A stretch of 64,000 nucleotides of DNA from UBA3006 sp031401235 (GTDB taxonomy: Bacteria; Actinomycetota; Acidimicrobiia; Acidimicrobiales; Ilumatobacteraceae): the NCBI GenBank assembly GCA_031401235.1, contig JANNRJ010000029.1, positions 1 through 64,000 on the forward strand, written 5' to 3'. Positions 24,254 through 32,432 of this stretch are shown here, piece by piece. The notes beneath the pieces are model-generated. The model made no database searches. It had not been told where the DNA came from and saw only the letters and a list, made by a program, of their open reading frames with translations. The position numbers and the translations under genes are program-made. Each line of letters starts with the position of its first letter. Position 1 is the stretch's first letter.

Positions 24254-25204
24254 CTATCGACGCAATCCCCCACGATGTGCGACACCCACTATTTGTGACC
24301 ATTCGCTAATGCCATGCATCTCGGCCCAATTCACAAGTTCTCGAGCAATTCGCAATGCGGCACACGGCTCAACAAACGTCGCCGTACCAACTTGAATCGC
24401 AGATGCACCGGCGCACATTAATTCCGCTGCATCTACACCGCTGGCCACGCCGCCCACTCCGATGATCGGCAGTAAAGGAAATGCTGCTGCGACGTCATAG
24501 ATGGCGCGAACGGCAATCGGATGAATTGCTCGACCTGACAATCCACCGCCGCCACCACTGCCTAAGACTGGCAACCCAGTGTCACTGTCGAGTGCCATCC
24601 CCAGCACTGTGTTAATCAGGGTGACGGCCTCGGCACCAGCTTCGTGAGCGACTCCAGCAATCTCGACTAATCGATCCGTGTTTGGGCTTAGTTTGGCCCA
24701 GCGCGGCACACCACATGCCGTCGTTGCTTTCATCACTTGCGAAGTGAGATGTTCATCATGGGCAAACATCACGTGTGTTCCCCTGGATTCGCTTCGAACA
24801 TTTGGGCACGACAAGTTCACTTCAACGGCGCTCAAAAATTTGGCCACAGGCGCCAATTGTTCGGCGGCCCGAGCGTAATCTTCAACATTGCGCCCCCAGA
24901 TACTGGCGATCACAGTTGCTCGGCACGAAATGAGTTGAGGCAGGTCGTTGGCAATCCAATCTTGGATTCCGGCACCTTGCAGTCCGACGGAATTCAACAT
25001 TCCGAGGGGAAGCGGAAATAACCGCGGGGCTTTGTTACCGGGCCACTCAAATGCAGCCAGAGATTTAACCACTACACCACCCAATTGCGCCAGTGGCATG
25101 TACTCGTTAAGTTCGGCACCGTGACCCGATGTCCCTGATGCCGTAAGAATTGGGTTTTTCAAAGCAACTGATCCGACTACCGTTGGCCCAAATTTCGAAA
25201 TCAT
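24254..25204 (-). CDS. pyrD: Dihydroorotate dehydrogenase, class 1 type
   Basis: FMN enzyme oxidising dihydroorotate to orotate in the pyrimidine pathway. The 316-aa protein has VEVNLSCPNV with a cysteine (Cys133) as the catalytic base, which marks class 1; class 2 membrane enzymes, including the mycobacterial one, use serine. It has no N-terminal membrane helix. Length and GTSGHGAEL/KSPNT-like blocks suggest subclass 1B, which normally needs the iron-sulfur partner PyrK, but no pyrK is in this window. It overlaps carB by ATGA and ends 34 bp before mihF, with pyrF missing between. Confidence 0.93.
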   Translation of the reverse strand: MISKFGPTVVGSVALKNPILTASGTSGHGAELNEYMPLAQLGGVVVKSLAAFEWPGNKAPRLFPLPLGMLNSVGLQGAGIQDWIANDLPQLISCRATVIASIWGRNVEDYARAAEQLAPVAKFLSAVEVNLSCPNVRSESRGTHVMFAHDEHLTSQVMKATTACGVPRWAKLSPNTDRLVEIAGVAHEAGAEAVTLINTVLGMALDSDTGLPVLGSGGGGGLSGRAIHPIAVRAIYDVAAAFPLLPIIGVGGVASGVDAAELMCAGASAIQVGTATFVEPCAALRIARELVNWAEMHGISEWSQIVGVAHRGGLRR

Positions 25205-28200
25205 CGCCCGTGATACTCCTGCAATGAACGAACTTCCAACGGATGCTCTTGGGCCTCGGCAAGTCCCTGCACTGCCGCAAGGGCGGCTTTGATTGTGGTC
25301 ACCGAAGACACCCGATAAATGTTGGCAGCCTTTCGAATTGCCTCACCATCGGTTCGGGTGCGGCGGCCACTTGGTGTATTGATGACGAATGTGATTTCGC
25401 CACGCTTGAGTAATTCAACGGCATCACTATTCAATTGGGTCGCCAAGTCAACTTCCGACTCTGAAACTTTGCCGACCACGCGATCCACCGGATACCCGAA
25501 TTTTTGCAAATAATCTGCGGTTCCACTCGTGGCCACGATGCCGAGCCCGAGTTGGCGCAATCGTTTGGCAATCACAAGACTGCTGGATTTGTCACGATCG
25601 TTGAGCGTAAGAAACACCATCCCCGATGTTGGCAATTCCGTTCCAGCAGCGGTTTCGGCTTTGACAAACGCACGACCAAAGGTGCTGTCAATACCCATGA
25701 CTTCACCGGTGGAACGCATTTCCGGACCCAAGGCCGTATCCACTTCAGGGAATCGATTAAACGGCAGGACAGCTTCCTTCACCGCCACATGACCGTGATT
25801 AATTGGGTTCTTAAGTAAACCTTCGGCTCGTAATTCCCCAAGAGTGGCTCCAAGCATTACCCGGCTTGCAATTTTGGCCAGTGGCACACCCGTGGCTTTG
25901 GCCACGAATGGCACTGTGCGACTGGCTCGGGGATTTGCTTCCAAAACGTAGATAGTGCTTCCGGTAAGAGCAAATTGAACATTCAAAAGACCACGCACAT
26001 CAAGTGCGTTTGCGATTGCTTTGGTGTATGACTCAATGGCTTCAATAGCCCAGGGTTCAAGAGTTTGTGGCGGTATCGCACATGCTGAATCACCAGAGTG
26101 AACTCCGGCTTCTTCAACGTGCTCCATGATGCCGCCGATGAGCACATCGCCGGTGGCATCGCGAATTGCATCCACATCAATCTCAGTGGCATCTTCAAGA
26201 AATCGATCCACCAACACCGGTCGGTGTGCCGACAAACCTCCTTCGCGTCCAAGAGTTCCGGCCACGGCCATTTCACCCATCGCTCGCACAAGATGCGAAT
26301 CATCGTGCACAATTTGCATCGCCCGGCCACCGAGAACATAACTTGGTCGAACCAACACCGGATAACCCACTCGGTGCGCCACGTTGAGCGCATCATCTAC
26401 ATTGAGAGCAGTTCCACCGGGCGGCTGAGTGATGCCAAGTTGATTACATAATGCACTCCACTTCTGGCGATCTTCGGCAACATCAATGGACTGGGCCGAA
26501 GTTCCGGCAATAAGAGACGCAGGCAATTCACCGGACAATTTGAGAGGAGTTTGTCCCCCAAGGGATACCACGACTCGAGGTGGTGCACCTCCAGCAATGG
26601 TTTCTGCCTCGATTACGTTCATCACGTCTTCCACGGTGAGTGGCTCGAAGTACAAACGATCAGACGTGTCGTAATCGGTGGACACAGTTTCTGGGTTGCA
26701 ATTCACCATCACAGTCTCATATCCAGCATCGCGCAAGGCGAAACTGGCATGTACACAGCAATAATCAAATTCGATCCCCTGACCAATTCGGTTCGGGCCG
26801 CTGCCAAGAATTATCACTCGCGGTTTGCTCGACGGACGAACTTCGCTTTCGTCTTCATACGTCGAGTAGTGATACGGCGTTTGAGCCTCAAACTCGGCAC
26901 TGCATGTATCCACTGTTTTGTAAGTCGGTATTACTCCAATATCGATTCGCGCATTTCGCACCAACTCTTCGGATACGTCCCAGAGATACGCCAATTGACC
27001 ATCGGCAAATCCGAGTCGTTTGGCGCGTCGCCAGTTGGCACGGGTCATTGCTTCGAATCCAATTGCTGCGAGCACAACTCGCTCCTCAATGATCATCTGC
27101 ATTTGATCGATAAACCACGGGTCGATGCGTGATGCCAAATGAACGACATTCAGGTCAATTCCACGCCTCAGACACTCGCCCACCTGGAACAAACGTTCCG
27201 GAGTAGGAATTGCAATTGCGGCAATTATTTCTTCATCCGAGAGAAGTGCCATCGGTTTCTCGGCTGGGTCGCAATTGAGACCAAGGCGACCGATTTCAAG
27301 AGAACGTAAAGCTTTTTGCAGACTCTCAGGGAAAGTTCGACCAATCGCCATCGCTTCTCCGACACTTTGCATTTGGGTCCCAAGCACTCCACTTGTTCCA
27401 GGAAATTTCTCAAATGCCCACCGCGGAACTTTGGTCACCACATAGTCGATCGTCGGCTCAAAACTTGCCGGTGTCATCTTCGTGATGTCGTTGGGGATCT
27501 CATCAAGGGTGTAGCCGACGGCCAATTTGGCCGCAATCTTGGCAATCGGAAAACCAGTCGCCTTGGAAGCCAAAGCCGAGGATCGCGATACTCGAGGGTT
27601 CATTTCGATGATCACTTGCTCCCCGGTTTGCGGGTTCACCGCGAATTGCACATTCGATCCACCGGTTTCTACTCCGACCCGTCGAATACAAGCGAATGCT
27701 GCGTCGCGCATCCGTTGATATTCAAAATCCGACAAAGTGAGTGCCGGAGCAACAGTGATTGAATCCCCTGTATGGACGCCCATCGCATCAACATTTTCAA
27801 TTGAGCAGATAACGACACAATTGTCTGCGCGATCTCGCATCACTTCCAACTCAAACTCTTTCCAACCGACAATCGAGCGTTCGATAAGCACTTCGCTGAT
27901 TGGACTGGCGGCCAAACCATTGGCAACAGCGGTCACGAATTGCGGCGCAGTTTCGGCGATTCCCGTACCGTGACCTCCGAGAATGTATGCCGGTCGAATG
28001 ATCACCGGCAGACCAATGCTGGCAATGACTTCATTAGCTTCTTCAATGCTGTGGGCCACGCCACTGGGGGGAACCGCGAGACCAATTTCAATCATCGCCG
28101 CCTTAAATTTTTCGCGGTCTTCGGCGGTGGCAATGGCGAGTGCATTGGCACCAATGAGTTCAGGCGTGCCGGGAACCCCAACGACTCCTCGGGCATAAAG

Positions 28201-28503
28201 CGCCATGGCCAAATTGAGTGCAGTTTGTCCACCAAGAGTTGGCAACACGGCATCCGGGCGCTCGCGCTCAATAATTGCTTGCAAGACATCTACGGTGAGC
28301 GGCTCGATGTAGGTGCGGTCGGCAAAATCGGGATCGGTCATGATCGTCGCCGGATTGGAATTGGCAAGAATTACGCGGTACCCCTCGTCTCGCAAAACAC
28401 GACATGCTTGAGTCCCCGAATAGTCAAACTCACAGGCTTGACCAATGACAATTGGTCCCGAACCGATGATCAGGATTGAGGTGAGATCACTGCGACGTGG
28501 CAT
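25201..28503 (-). CDS. carB: Carbamoyl phosphate synthase large subunit
   Basis: Makes carbamoyl phosphate from bicarbonate, ATP and glutamine-derived ammonia for both arginine and pyrimidine synthesis. At 1100 aa it has the full duplicated structure: two ATP-grasp halves (GSGPIVIGQACEFDYSG near 13 and GSGPNRIGQGIEFDYC near 580), each with an ARP/PSYVLGG-type loop, and a C-terminal MGS-like allosteric domain (from ~960) where UMP or ornithine may act. The start overlaps the carA stop by one base. Long ORFs on the opposite strand here are shadows. Confidence 0.98.
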   Translation of the reverse strand: MPRRSDLTSILIIGSGPIVIGQACEFDYSGTQACRVLRDEGYRVILANSNPATIMTDPDFADRTYIEPLTVDVLQAIIERERPDAVLPTLGGQTALNLAMALYARGVVGVPGTPELIGANALAIATAEDREKFKAAMIEIGLAVPPSGVAHSIEEANEVIASIGLPVIIRPAYILGGHGTGIAETAPQFVTAVANGLAASPISEVLIERSIVGWKEFELEVMRDRADNCVVICSIENVDAMGVHTGDSITVAPALTLSDFEYQRMRDAAFACIRRVGVETGGSNVQFAVNPQTGEQVIIEMNPRVSRSSALASKATGFPIAKIAAKLAVGYTLDEIPNDITKMTPASFEPTIDYVVTKVPRWAFEKFPGTSGVLGTQMQSVGEAMAIGRTFPESLQKALRSLEIGRLGLNCDPAEKPMALLSDEEIIAAIAIPTPERLFQVGECLRRGIDLNVVHLASRIDPWFIDQMQMIIEERVVLAAIGFEAMTRANWRRAKRLGFADGQLAYLWDVSEELVRNARIDIGVIPTYKTVDTCSAEFEAQTPYHYSTYEDESEVRPSSKPRVIILGSGPNRIGQGIEFDYCCVHASFALRDAGYETVMVNCNPETVSTDYDTSDRLYFEPLTVEDVMNVIEAETIAGGAPPRVVVSLGGQTPLKLSGELPASLIAGTSAQSIDVAEDRQKWSALCNQLGITQPPGGTALNVDDALNVAHRVGYPVLVRPSYVLGGRAMQIVHDDSHLVRAMGEMAVAGTLGREGGLSAHRPVLVDRFLEDATEIDVDAIRDATGDVLIGGIMEHVEEAGVHSGDSACAIPPQTLEPWAIEAIESYTKAIANALDVRGLLNVQFALTGSTIYVLEANPRASRTVPFVAKATGVPLAKIASRVMLGATLGELRAEGLLKNPINHGHVAVKEAVLPFNRFPEVDTALGPEMRSTGEVMGIDSTFGRAFVKAETAAGTELPTSGMVFLTLNDRDKSSSLVIAKRLRQLGLGIVATSGTADYLQKFGYPVDRVVGKVSESEVDLATQLNSDAVELLKRGEITFVINTPSGRRTRTDGEAIRKAANIYRVSSVTTIKAALAAVQGLAEAQEHPLEVRSLQEYHGR

Positions 28504-29585
28504 TAGGCAGATTCCATGAGATCACAAAATTCTTGAAACAGATATCGGCTGTCATGAGGTCCTGGGCCGGCTTCGGGGTGATACTGCACACTGAAACAAC
28601 GAGCGTCGCGAACTCGCATTCCTTCGTTGGTGTGGTCGTTGAGGTTTGTATGCGTGATGTCAACCCGATCGCGCAATGACTCTGGATCGACACAAAAATT
28701 GTGGTTTTGACTGGTGATCTCAACAACACCTGTGCGCAGATTGCGCACCGGATGATTGGCACCATGATGCCCGAACGGCAACTTGAACGTCGTGCCACCA
28801 AGAGCCAGCGAAAGCAATTGATGTCCCAAGCAAATACCAAAGATAGGAACTCCAGCACCTAGTAGATGCCGCAAGGTTTCTGGTACACCAGTCACGTTTT
28901 GGGGATCACCTGGACCATTGGACAGGAACACTCCGTGTGGCGACATTTTTAAGACTTGTTCGGCTGCCGTTGTGGCGGGCACCACTCGAACAGTTGCCAT
29001 CTCGCCAAGGCAACGCAAGATGGTTTGTTTGATGCCGAAATCAAACGCCACGACATTGAATTGTCCGGTACCAAATTGATATTCCTCGGACGTCGTAACT
29101 TGAGCAACAAGATTGACGCCCTCCGTTCCGACTTCCCGTTGTGCTGCCTTATGCAGATCTGACACCGATGCGGTGCCAAATGCCCCTGTCATCGATCCTG
29201 CTTGGCGCAAAATGCGAGTGAGTCGGCGGGTATCGATGCCGGCAATGCCGGCAACTTTTAGGACTTGCAAGTAGTGATCGAGGTCTTCTTCGCTGCGCCA
29301 ATTGCTGCGCCGCCTCGCTAAATCACGAACAACAACCCCGCGAGCAAAGACTTGCTTGGATTCATTGTCGTAACCGGTGGTGCCGTAATTTCCGATGTGT
29401 GGGGTCGTAAACGAAATGATTTGACCGGCATACGAAGGATCAGAAAGTACTTCCTGATAGCCGGTGAACGTGGTATTGAAAACCACTTCACCGCTACATA
29501 TTCCATTTGGTGGAATTGCACCGATTGCCTCGCCTTCAAAGATGCTGCCATCGCGCAGCACAAGTGCTGCTTCTCGAATGGTCAT
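28503..29585 (-). CDS. carA: Carbamoyl phosphate synthase small subunit
   Basis: Class I glutamine amidotransferase subunit that delivers ammonia to CarB. The 360-aa protein has an N-terminal CPSase domain (GEVVFNTTFTGYQEVLSDPSY) and a C-terminal amidotransferase with the nucleophile in FGICLGHQLL and the His-Glu pair in VQYHPEAGPGPHD. It overlaps pyrC by ATGA and is followed directly by carB, the typical actinobacterial order. Confidence 0.98.
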   Translation of the reverse strand: MTIREAALVLRDGSIFEGEAIGAIPPNGICSGEVVFNTTFTGYQEVLSDPSYAGQIISFTTPHIGNYGTTGYDNESKQVFARGVVVRDLARRRSNWRSEEDLDHYLQVLKVAGIAGIDTRRLTRILRQAGSMTGAFGTASVSDLHKAAQREVGTEGVNLVAQVTTSEEYQFGTGQFNVVAFDFGIKQTILRCLGEMATVRVVPATTAAEQVLKMSPHGVFLSNGPGDPQNVTGVPETLRHLLGAGVPIFGICLGHQLLSLALGGTTFKLPFGHHGANHPVRNLRTGVVEITSQNHNFCVDPESLRDRVDITHTNLNDHTNEGMRVRDARCFSVQYHPEAGPGPHDSRYLFQEFCDLMESA

Positions 29586-30874
29586 CGTTGCGCCTCTCCA
29601 TCAATTACGACTGGATCACCGCGAAATACGGTATGACGAACTTTGCCACGTAAGCGTCGACCAACAAAGGGAGTATTAATACTCTTGCTCGCTAAACGGC
29701 CCGGATCCACTTGCCAATTTATCTCCGGATCGAAAATGCAAAGGTTTGCAGATGACCCGGGTGCAATTTCGCATCCGTGAGTTTTGGTAATTCCAGCTAT
29801 GGCAGCCGGATTTCGAGACAGCAACGCCACGATCTGATGCAACTCCATATCCAATTCGGCAAGCACGACACCAAGAGCGGTTTCCAAACCCAACATGCCG
29901 GGAGGTGCTTGATCAAGAGGAAGTTCTTTATCTCGCCTGGCATGTGGAGCATGGTCTGTGGCAATGGCATCTATTGTTCCGTCGCGCAGTCCGTCCTTCA
30001 ACGCACGAATGTCGTGCATCGAGCGAAGCGGTGGGTTCACTTTGAACACCGGGTCAAACCCGATCAGCATTTCTTCGGTAAGCGAAAGATGATGCGGAGT
30101 GACTTCGGCAGTTACCGGAAGCCCATCGGCCTTGGCTAGACGAACAAGTTGCACTGATCGTGCCGTGGAGAGATGCAAGAAATGCACTTTGGCGCCGGTC
30201 AACCTGACCAATTCGATGTCGCGACTCACCATTAATTCTTCGGCGAGTGCAGGCCAGCCGGGAACTCCCATGTCGGATGAACTGCAACACTCGTTCATCG
30301 CCGCGCCAACGGTGAGCGACGTCACCTCACAGTGTTGAGCCATGGTGACACCAAGACCTCTGGAGTATTCCATTGCTCGACGCATCAAAACTGGGTCTTG
30401 CACTCCGTTGCCATCATCTGTGAACAGCCGGACTCCGGCTTTGGCCAGTTCAGCCATCGGCGACAAAGCAGTGCCCAATCGACCAATCGTGATACATCCA
30501 CTCGGTACAACGTCGACTAAGCCCGCACGACGACCTTGTTCGCGCACAAATTCGACTACCGCGACCGAGTCCTGTGCCGGGTCGGTATTGGGCATCGCCA
30601 CCAAAGCGGTGTATCCACCCAACGCGCCGGCGCGACTTCCGGTTTCAATCGTCTCGGTATCTTCGCGACCTGGCTCGCGCAAGTGTGTGTGCAAATCGAC
30701 GAATCCCGAGCACACGACACAACCTGACGCATCGAGCATGTCATCGCCCCTGAGATCGGGGCCGACTTCGGTAATCACTCCGTTGACAATTGCAACGTCG
30801 GCAGCGCGCTGTGACGAGCCACTGATGATCATTCCGCCCTTGATGACCAGCGTTCGCGTGTTTGGTTTCGACAT
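29582..30874 (-). CDS. pyrC: Dihydroorotase (class I)
   Basis: Zinc amidohydrolase that closes carbamoyl aspartate to dihydroorotate. The 430-aa length and the DLHTHLREPG metal-binding motif (around 60), with ATDHAPHARR further on, fit class I dihydroorotases rather than the ~345-aa class II type. The AMPNTDP block also matches. The start overlaps the pyrB stop by one base (TAATG), and the end overlaps carA by ATGA. Class I enzymes in other bacteria often associate with aspartate transcarbamoylase, encoded next door. Confidence 0.97.
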   Translation of the reverse strand: MSKPNTRTLVIKGGMIISGSSQRAADVAIVNGVITEVGPDLRGDDMLDASGCVVCSGFVDLHTHLREPGREDTETIETGSRAGALGGYTALVAMPNTDPAQDSVAVVEFVREQGRRAGLVDVVPSGCITIGRLGTALSPMAELAKAGVRLFTDDGNGVQDPVLMRRAMEYSRGLGVTMAQHCEVTSLTVGAAMNECCSSSDMGVPGWPALAEELMVSRDIELVRLTGAKVHFLHLSTARSVQLVRLAKADGLPVTAEVTPHHLSLTEEMLIGFDPVFKVNPPLRSMHDIRALKDGLRDGTIDAIATDHAPHARRDKELPLDQAPPGMLGLETALGVVLAELDMELHQIVALLSRNPAAIAGITKTHGCEIAPGSSANLCIFDPEINWQVDPGRLASKSINTPFVGRRLRGKVRHTVFRGDPVVIDGEAQR

Positions 30875-31827
30875 CAGGAAACCTCGCTCGCCAGACTCGA
30901 CTGCGTCGGCGCCTGTTCACCGGCCAGCAAATCGAACAACACCGCCATACGAACCGCTACACCATTGGCAACTTGGCGATGGATGAGTGAGTTTGTGAGA
31001 TCCTGAGGATCAATTTGCATTTCAACTCCCCGATTCATTGGTCCGGGATGCATCACCACCGAATTTGGCGACAAACACTTAACTCGGGCATGAGTTAATC
31101 CGTATTGCTCACCGTATTCGCGCAATGTGGGCACATGTCCTTGAGACATTCGCTCACTTTGCAGACGCAACATGTACAACACATCGGTGGCTTCAATAAC
31201 ATCATCGAGGCGATAATTCACGGTTACCGGCCAGTGCTCGATGTCGTGGGGTAACAATGTTTTAGGGGCTACAAGTGTGATGTCAGCACCAAGCATTGAA
31301 AATGCTTCAATATTGCTCCGAGCAACACGTGAGTGCTTGATGTCGCCAACGATCGTGAGCCTCAGTCCATCAAAACGATTCCGGCCAAATGCCTCGCGCA
31401 CCGTATAACAATCCACCAACGCTTGGGTCGGATGCTGATGTGCGCCATCACCAGCATTGACAATCGAAGCAGACGTCCATGCACTCATCTGCCATGGGAC
31501 ACCAGCCGACTTGTGGCGTACGACAAATGCGTCAACGCCCATGTCGCTGATTGTCTCCACCGTGTCACGAAGGCTCTCACCCTTGTTCAGACTTGAAGTC
31601 GACACGCTGAAGGTAAGAGTGTCGGCTGATAGCCGCCTGGCCGCAGTTTCAAAACTCAATCGAGTACGGGTCGAATCTTCTAAAAACAAACTCACTACCG
31701 TTCGGCCCCGCAAAGCGGGGACTTTTGGAACAGGACGCGTGTTGATCTCGGCCATGTGTTTAGTGAGTTTCAAAATTCTCTCCAGACCTTCTGGGCCCAG
31801 CTCTTGGATACTCCGCAGGTGCTTCAT
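30874..31827 (-). CDS. pyrB: Aspartate carbamoyltransferase
   Basis: Committed step of pyrimidine synthesis, joining carbamoyl phosphate and aspartate. The 317-aa protein has the phosphate-binding FLEDSTRTRLSFE (around 50), the neighbouring NKGES loop that separates it from ornithine transcarbamoylase, HPTQALVDCYT (about 145) and MHPGPMNRGVE. No pyrI regulatory chain is present. It is tied to pyrR by an ATGA overlap and to pyrC by a one-base overlap. Confidence 0.98.
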   Translation of the reverse strand: MKHLRSIQELGPEGLERILKLTKHMAEINTRPVPKVPALRGRTVVSLFLEDSTRTRLSFETAARRLSADTLTFSVSTSSLNKGESLRDTVETISDMGVDAFVVRHKSAGVPWQMSAWTSASIVNAGDGAHQHPTQALVDCYTVREAFGRNRFDGLRLTIVGDIKHSRVARSNIEAFSMLGADITLVAPKTLLPHDIEHWPVTVNYRLDDVIEATDVLYMLRLQSERMSQGHVPTLREYGEQYGLTHARVKCLSPNSVVMHPGPMNRGVEMQIDPQDLTNSLIHRQVANGVAVRMAVLFDLLAGEQAPTQSSLASEVS

Positions 31828-32354
31828 TGGTGGTTACTCGATGTCACTTTCACTCCATCGCTGCTGACGATGACCTCGTCGCTCAATTGTGTGGGCAAAT
31901 TCTTGCCAACATAATCAGGACGAATTGGCAATTCTCGATGACCACGATCCACAAGAACCGCAAGTTGCACAGCCCGTGGGCGCCCGTAATTGTTGATTCC
32001 TTCCATGGCTGCTCGAACTGTGCGTCCGGTAAAGAGCACGTCATCAACAAGCACAACAGTTGATCCAGATACATCACACGGGATCGAACTTATGGCACCG
32101 ACAACGATAGGTCGCATCGCAATGTCATCACGATGCATGCTCACATCAATCGCGCCAACTGGCACTGAAGGTGATGTTTCTATCAATGAAATCACGGACG
32201 CAAGAGCATCGGCGATCCAAGTGCCACCTCGTTGCAACCCGACGATTACGAGTTTGTCAACGCCGTTATTCCGTTCGACAATTTCGTGGGCGATGCGAGT
32301 AATAGCGCGACGCACGTCGGACGCTGACATTACCTCTACAGAAGTTGCAACCAC
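31824..32354 (-). CDS. pyrR: PyrR, pyrimidine operon RNA-binding regulator
   Basis: Binds pyr mRNA when UMP is high and may also have uracil phosphoribosyltransferase activity. The 176-aa protein has the phosphoribosyltransferase core with the PRPP motif VLVDDVLFTGRT (101-112) and the RGGTWIADAL loop. The start is the GTG at 32354, with AAGGGA 6 nt upstream; an ATG at 32330 is possible. Immediately upstream lies a near-perfect PyrR binding hairpin (32370-32389), so the gene probably controls its own operon by blocking translation, as reported for mycobacteria. Confidence 0.96.
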   Translation of the reverse strand: MVATSVEVMSASDVRRAITRIAHEIVERNNGVDKLVIVGLQRGGTWIADALASVISLIETSPSVPVGAIDVSMHRDDIAMRPIVVGAISSIPCDVSGSTVVLVDDVLFTGRTVRAAMEGINNYGRPRAVQLAVLVDRGHRELPIRPDYVGKNLPTQLSDEVIVSSDGVKVTSSNHQ

Positions 32355-32369
32355 ACTCTTTCCCTTCGT

Positions 32370-32389
32370 TTGAACCTCACAGGGTTCAA
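32370..32389 (-). promoter_or_regulatory. PyrR binding loop in the pyr operon leader
   Basis: The RNA hairpin UUGAACC-CUGUGA-GGUUCAA has a 7-bp stem. Its core AACCCUGUGAGGUU matches the PyrR binding consensus ARUCCNGNGAGGYU at 13 of 14 positions. It ends 3 nt before the AAGGGA ribosome binding site of pyrR, so bound PyrR would hide the site. I see no attenuator terminator after it, which favours translational control over the Bacillus attenuation mode. Confidence 0.75.
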
Positions 32390-32394
32390 TTAAC

Positions 32395-32422
32395 GACGAT
32401 CGGCTGGTATCAGCCGATCGTC
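32395..32422 (-). other. Perfect 12-bp inverted repeat before the PyrR loop
   Basis: GACGATCGGCTG and CAGCCGATCGTC face each other around a 4-nt loop, 10 nt after the stop of the DUF2079 gene. It is followed on the minus strand by GTTAATTGAA, so there is no U run and it is a weak intrinsic terminator. It may terminate with Rho's help, stabilise the upstream mRNA, or belong to the pyr leader. Confidence 0.6.
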
Positions 32423-32432
32423 ACAGTAGCAC

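Noticed and set aside
26551..27132. 193-codon plus-strand ORF
   Set aside because: It is antisense to carB, which is intact in all domains; codon use there is dictated by carB.
32395..32422. Intrinsic terminator after the DUF2079 gene
   Set aside because: The stem is strong, but no U-rich tract follows on the minus strand, so I list it as an unexplained inverted repeat.
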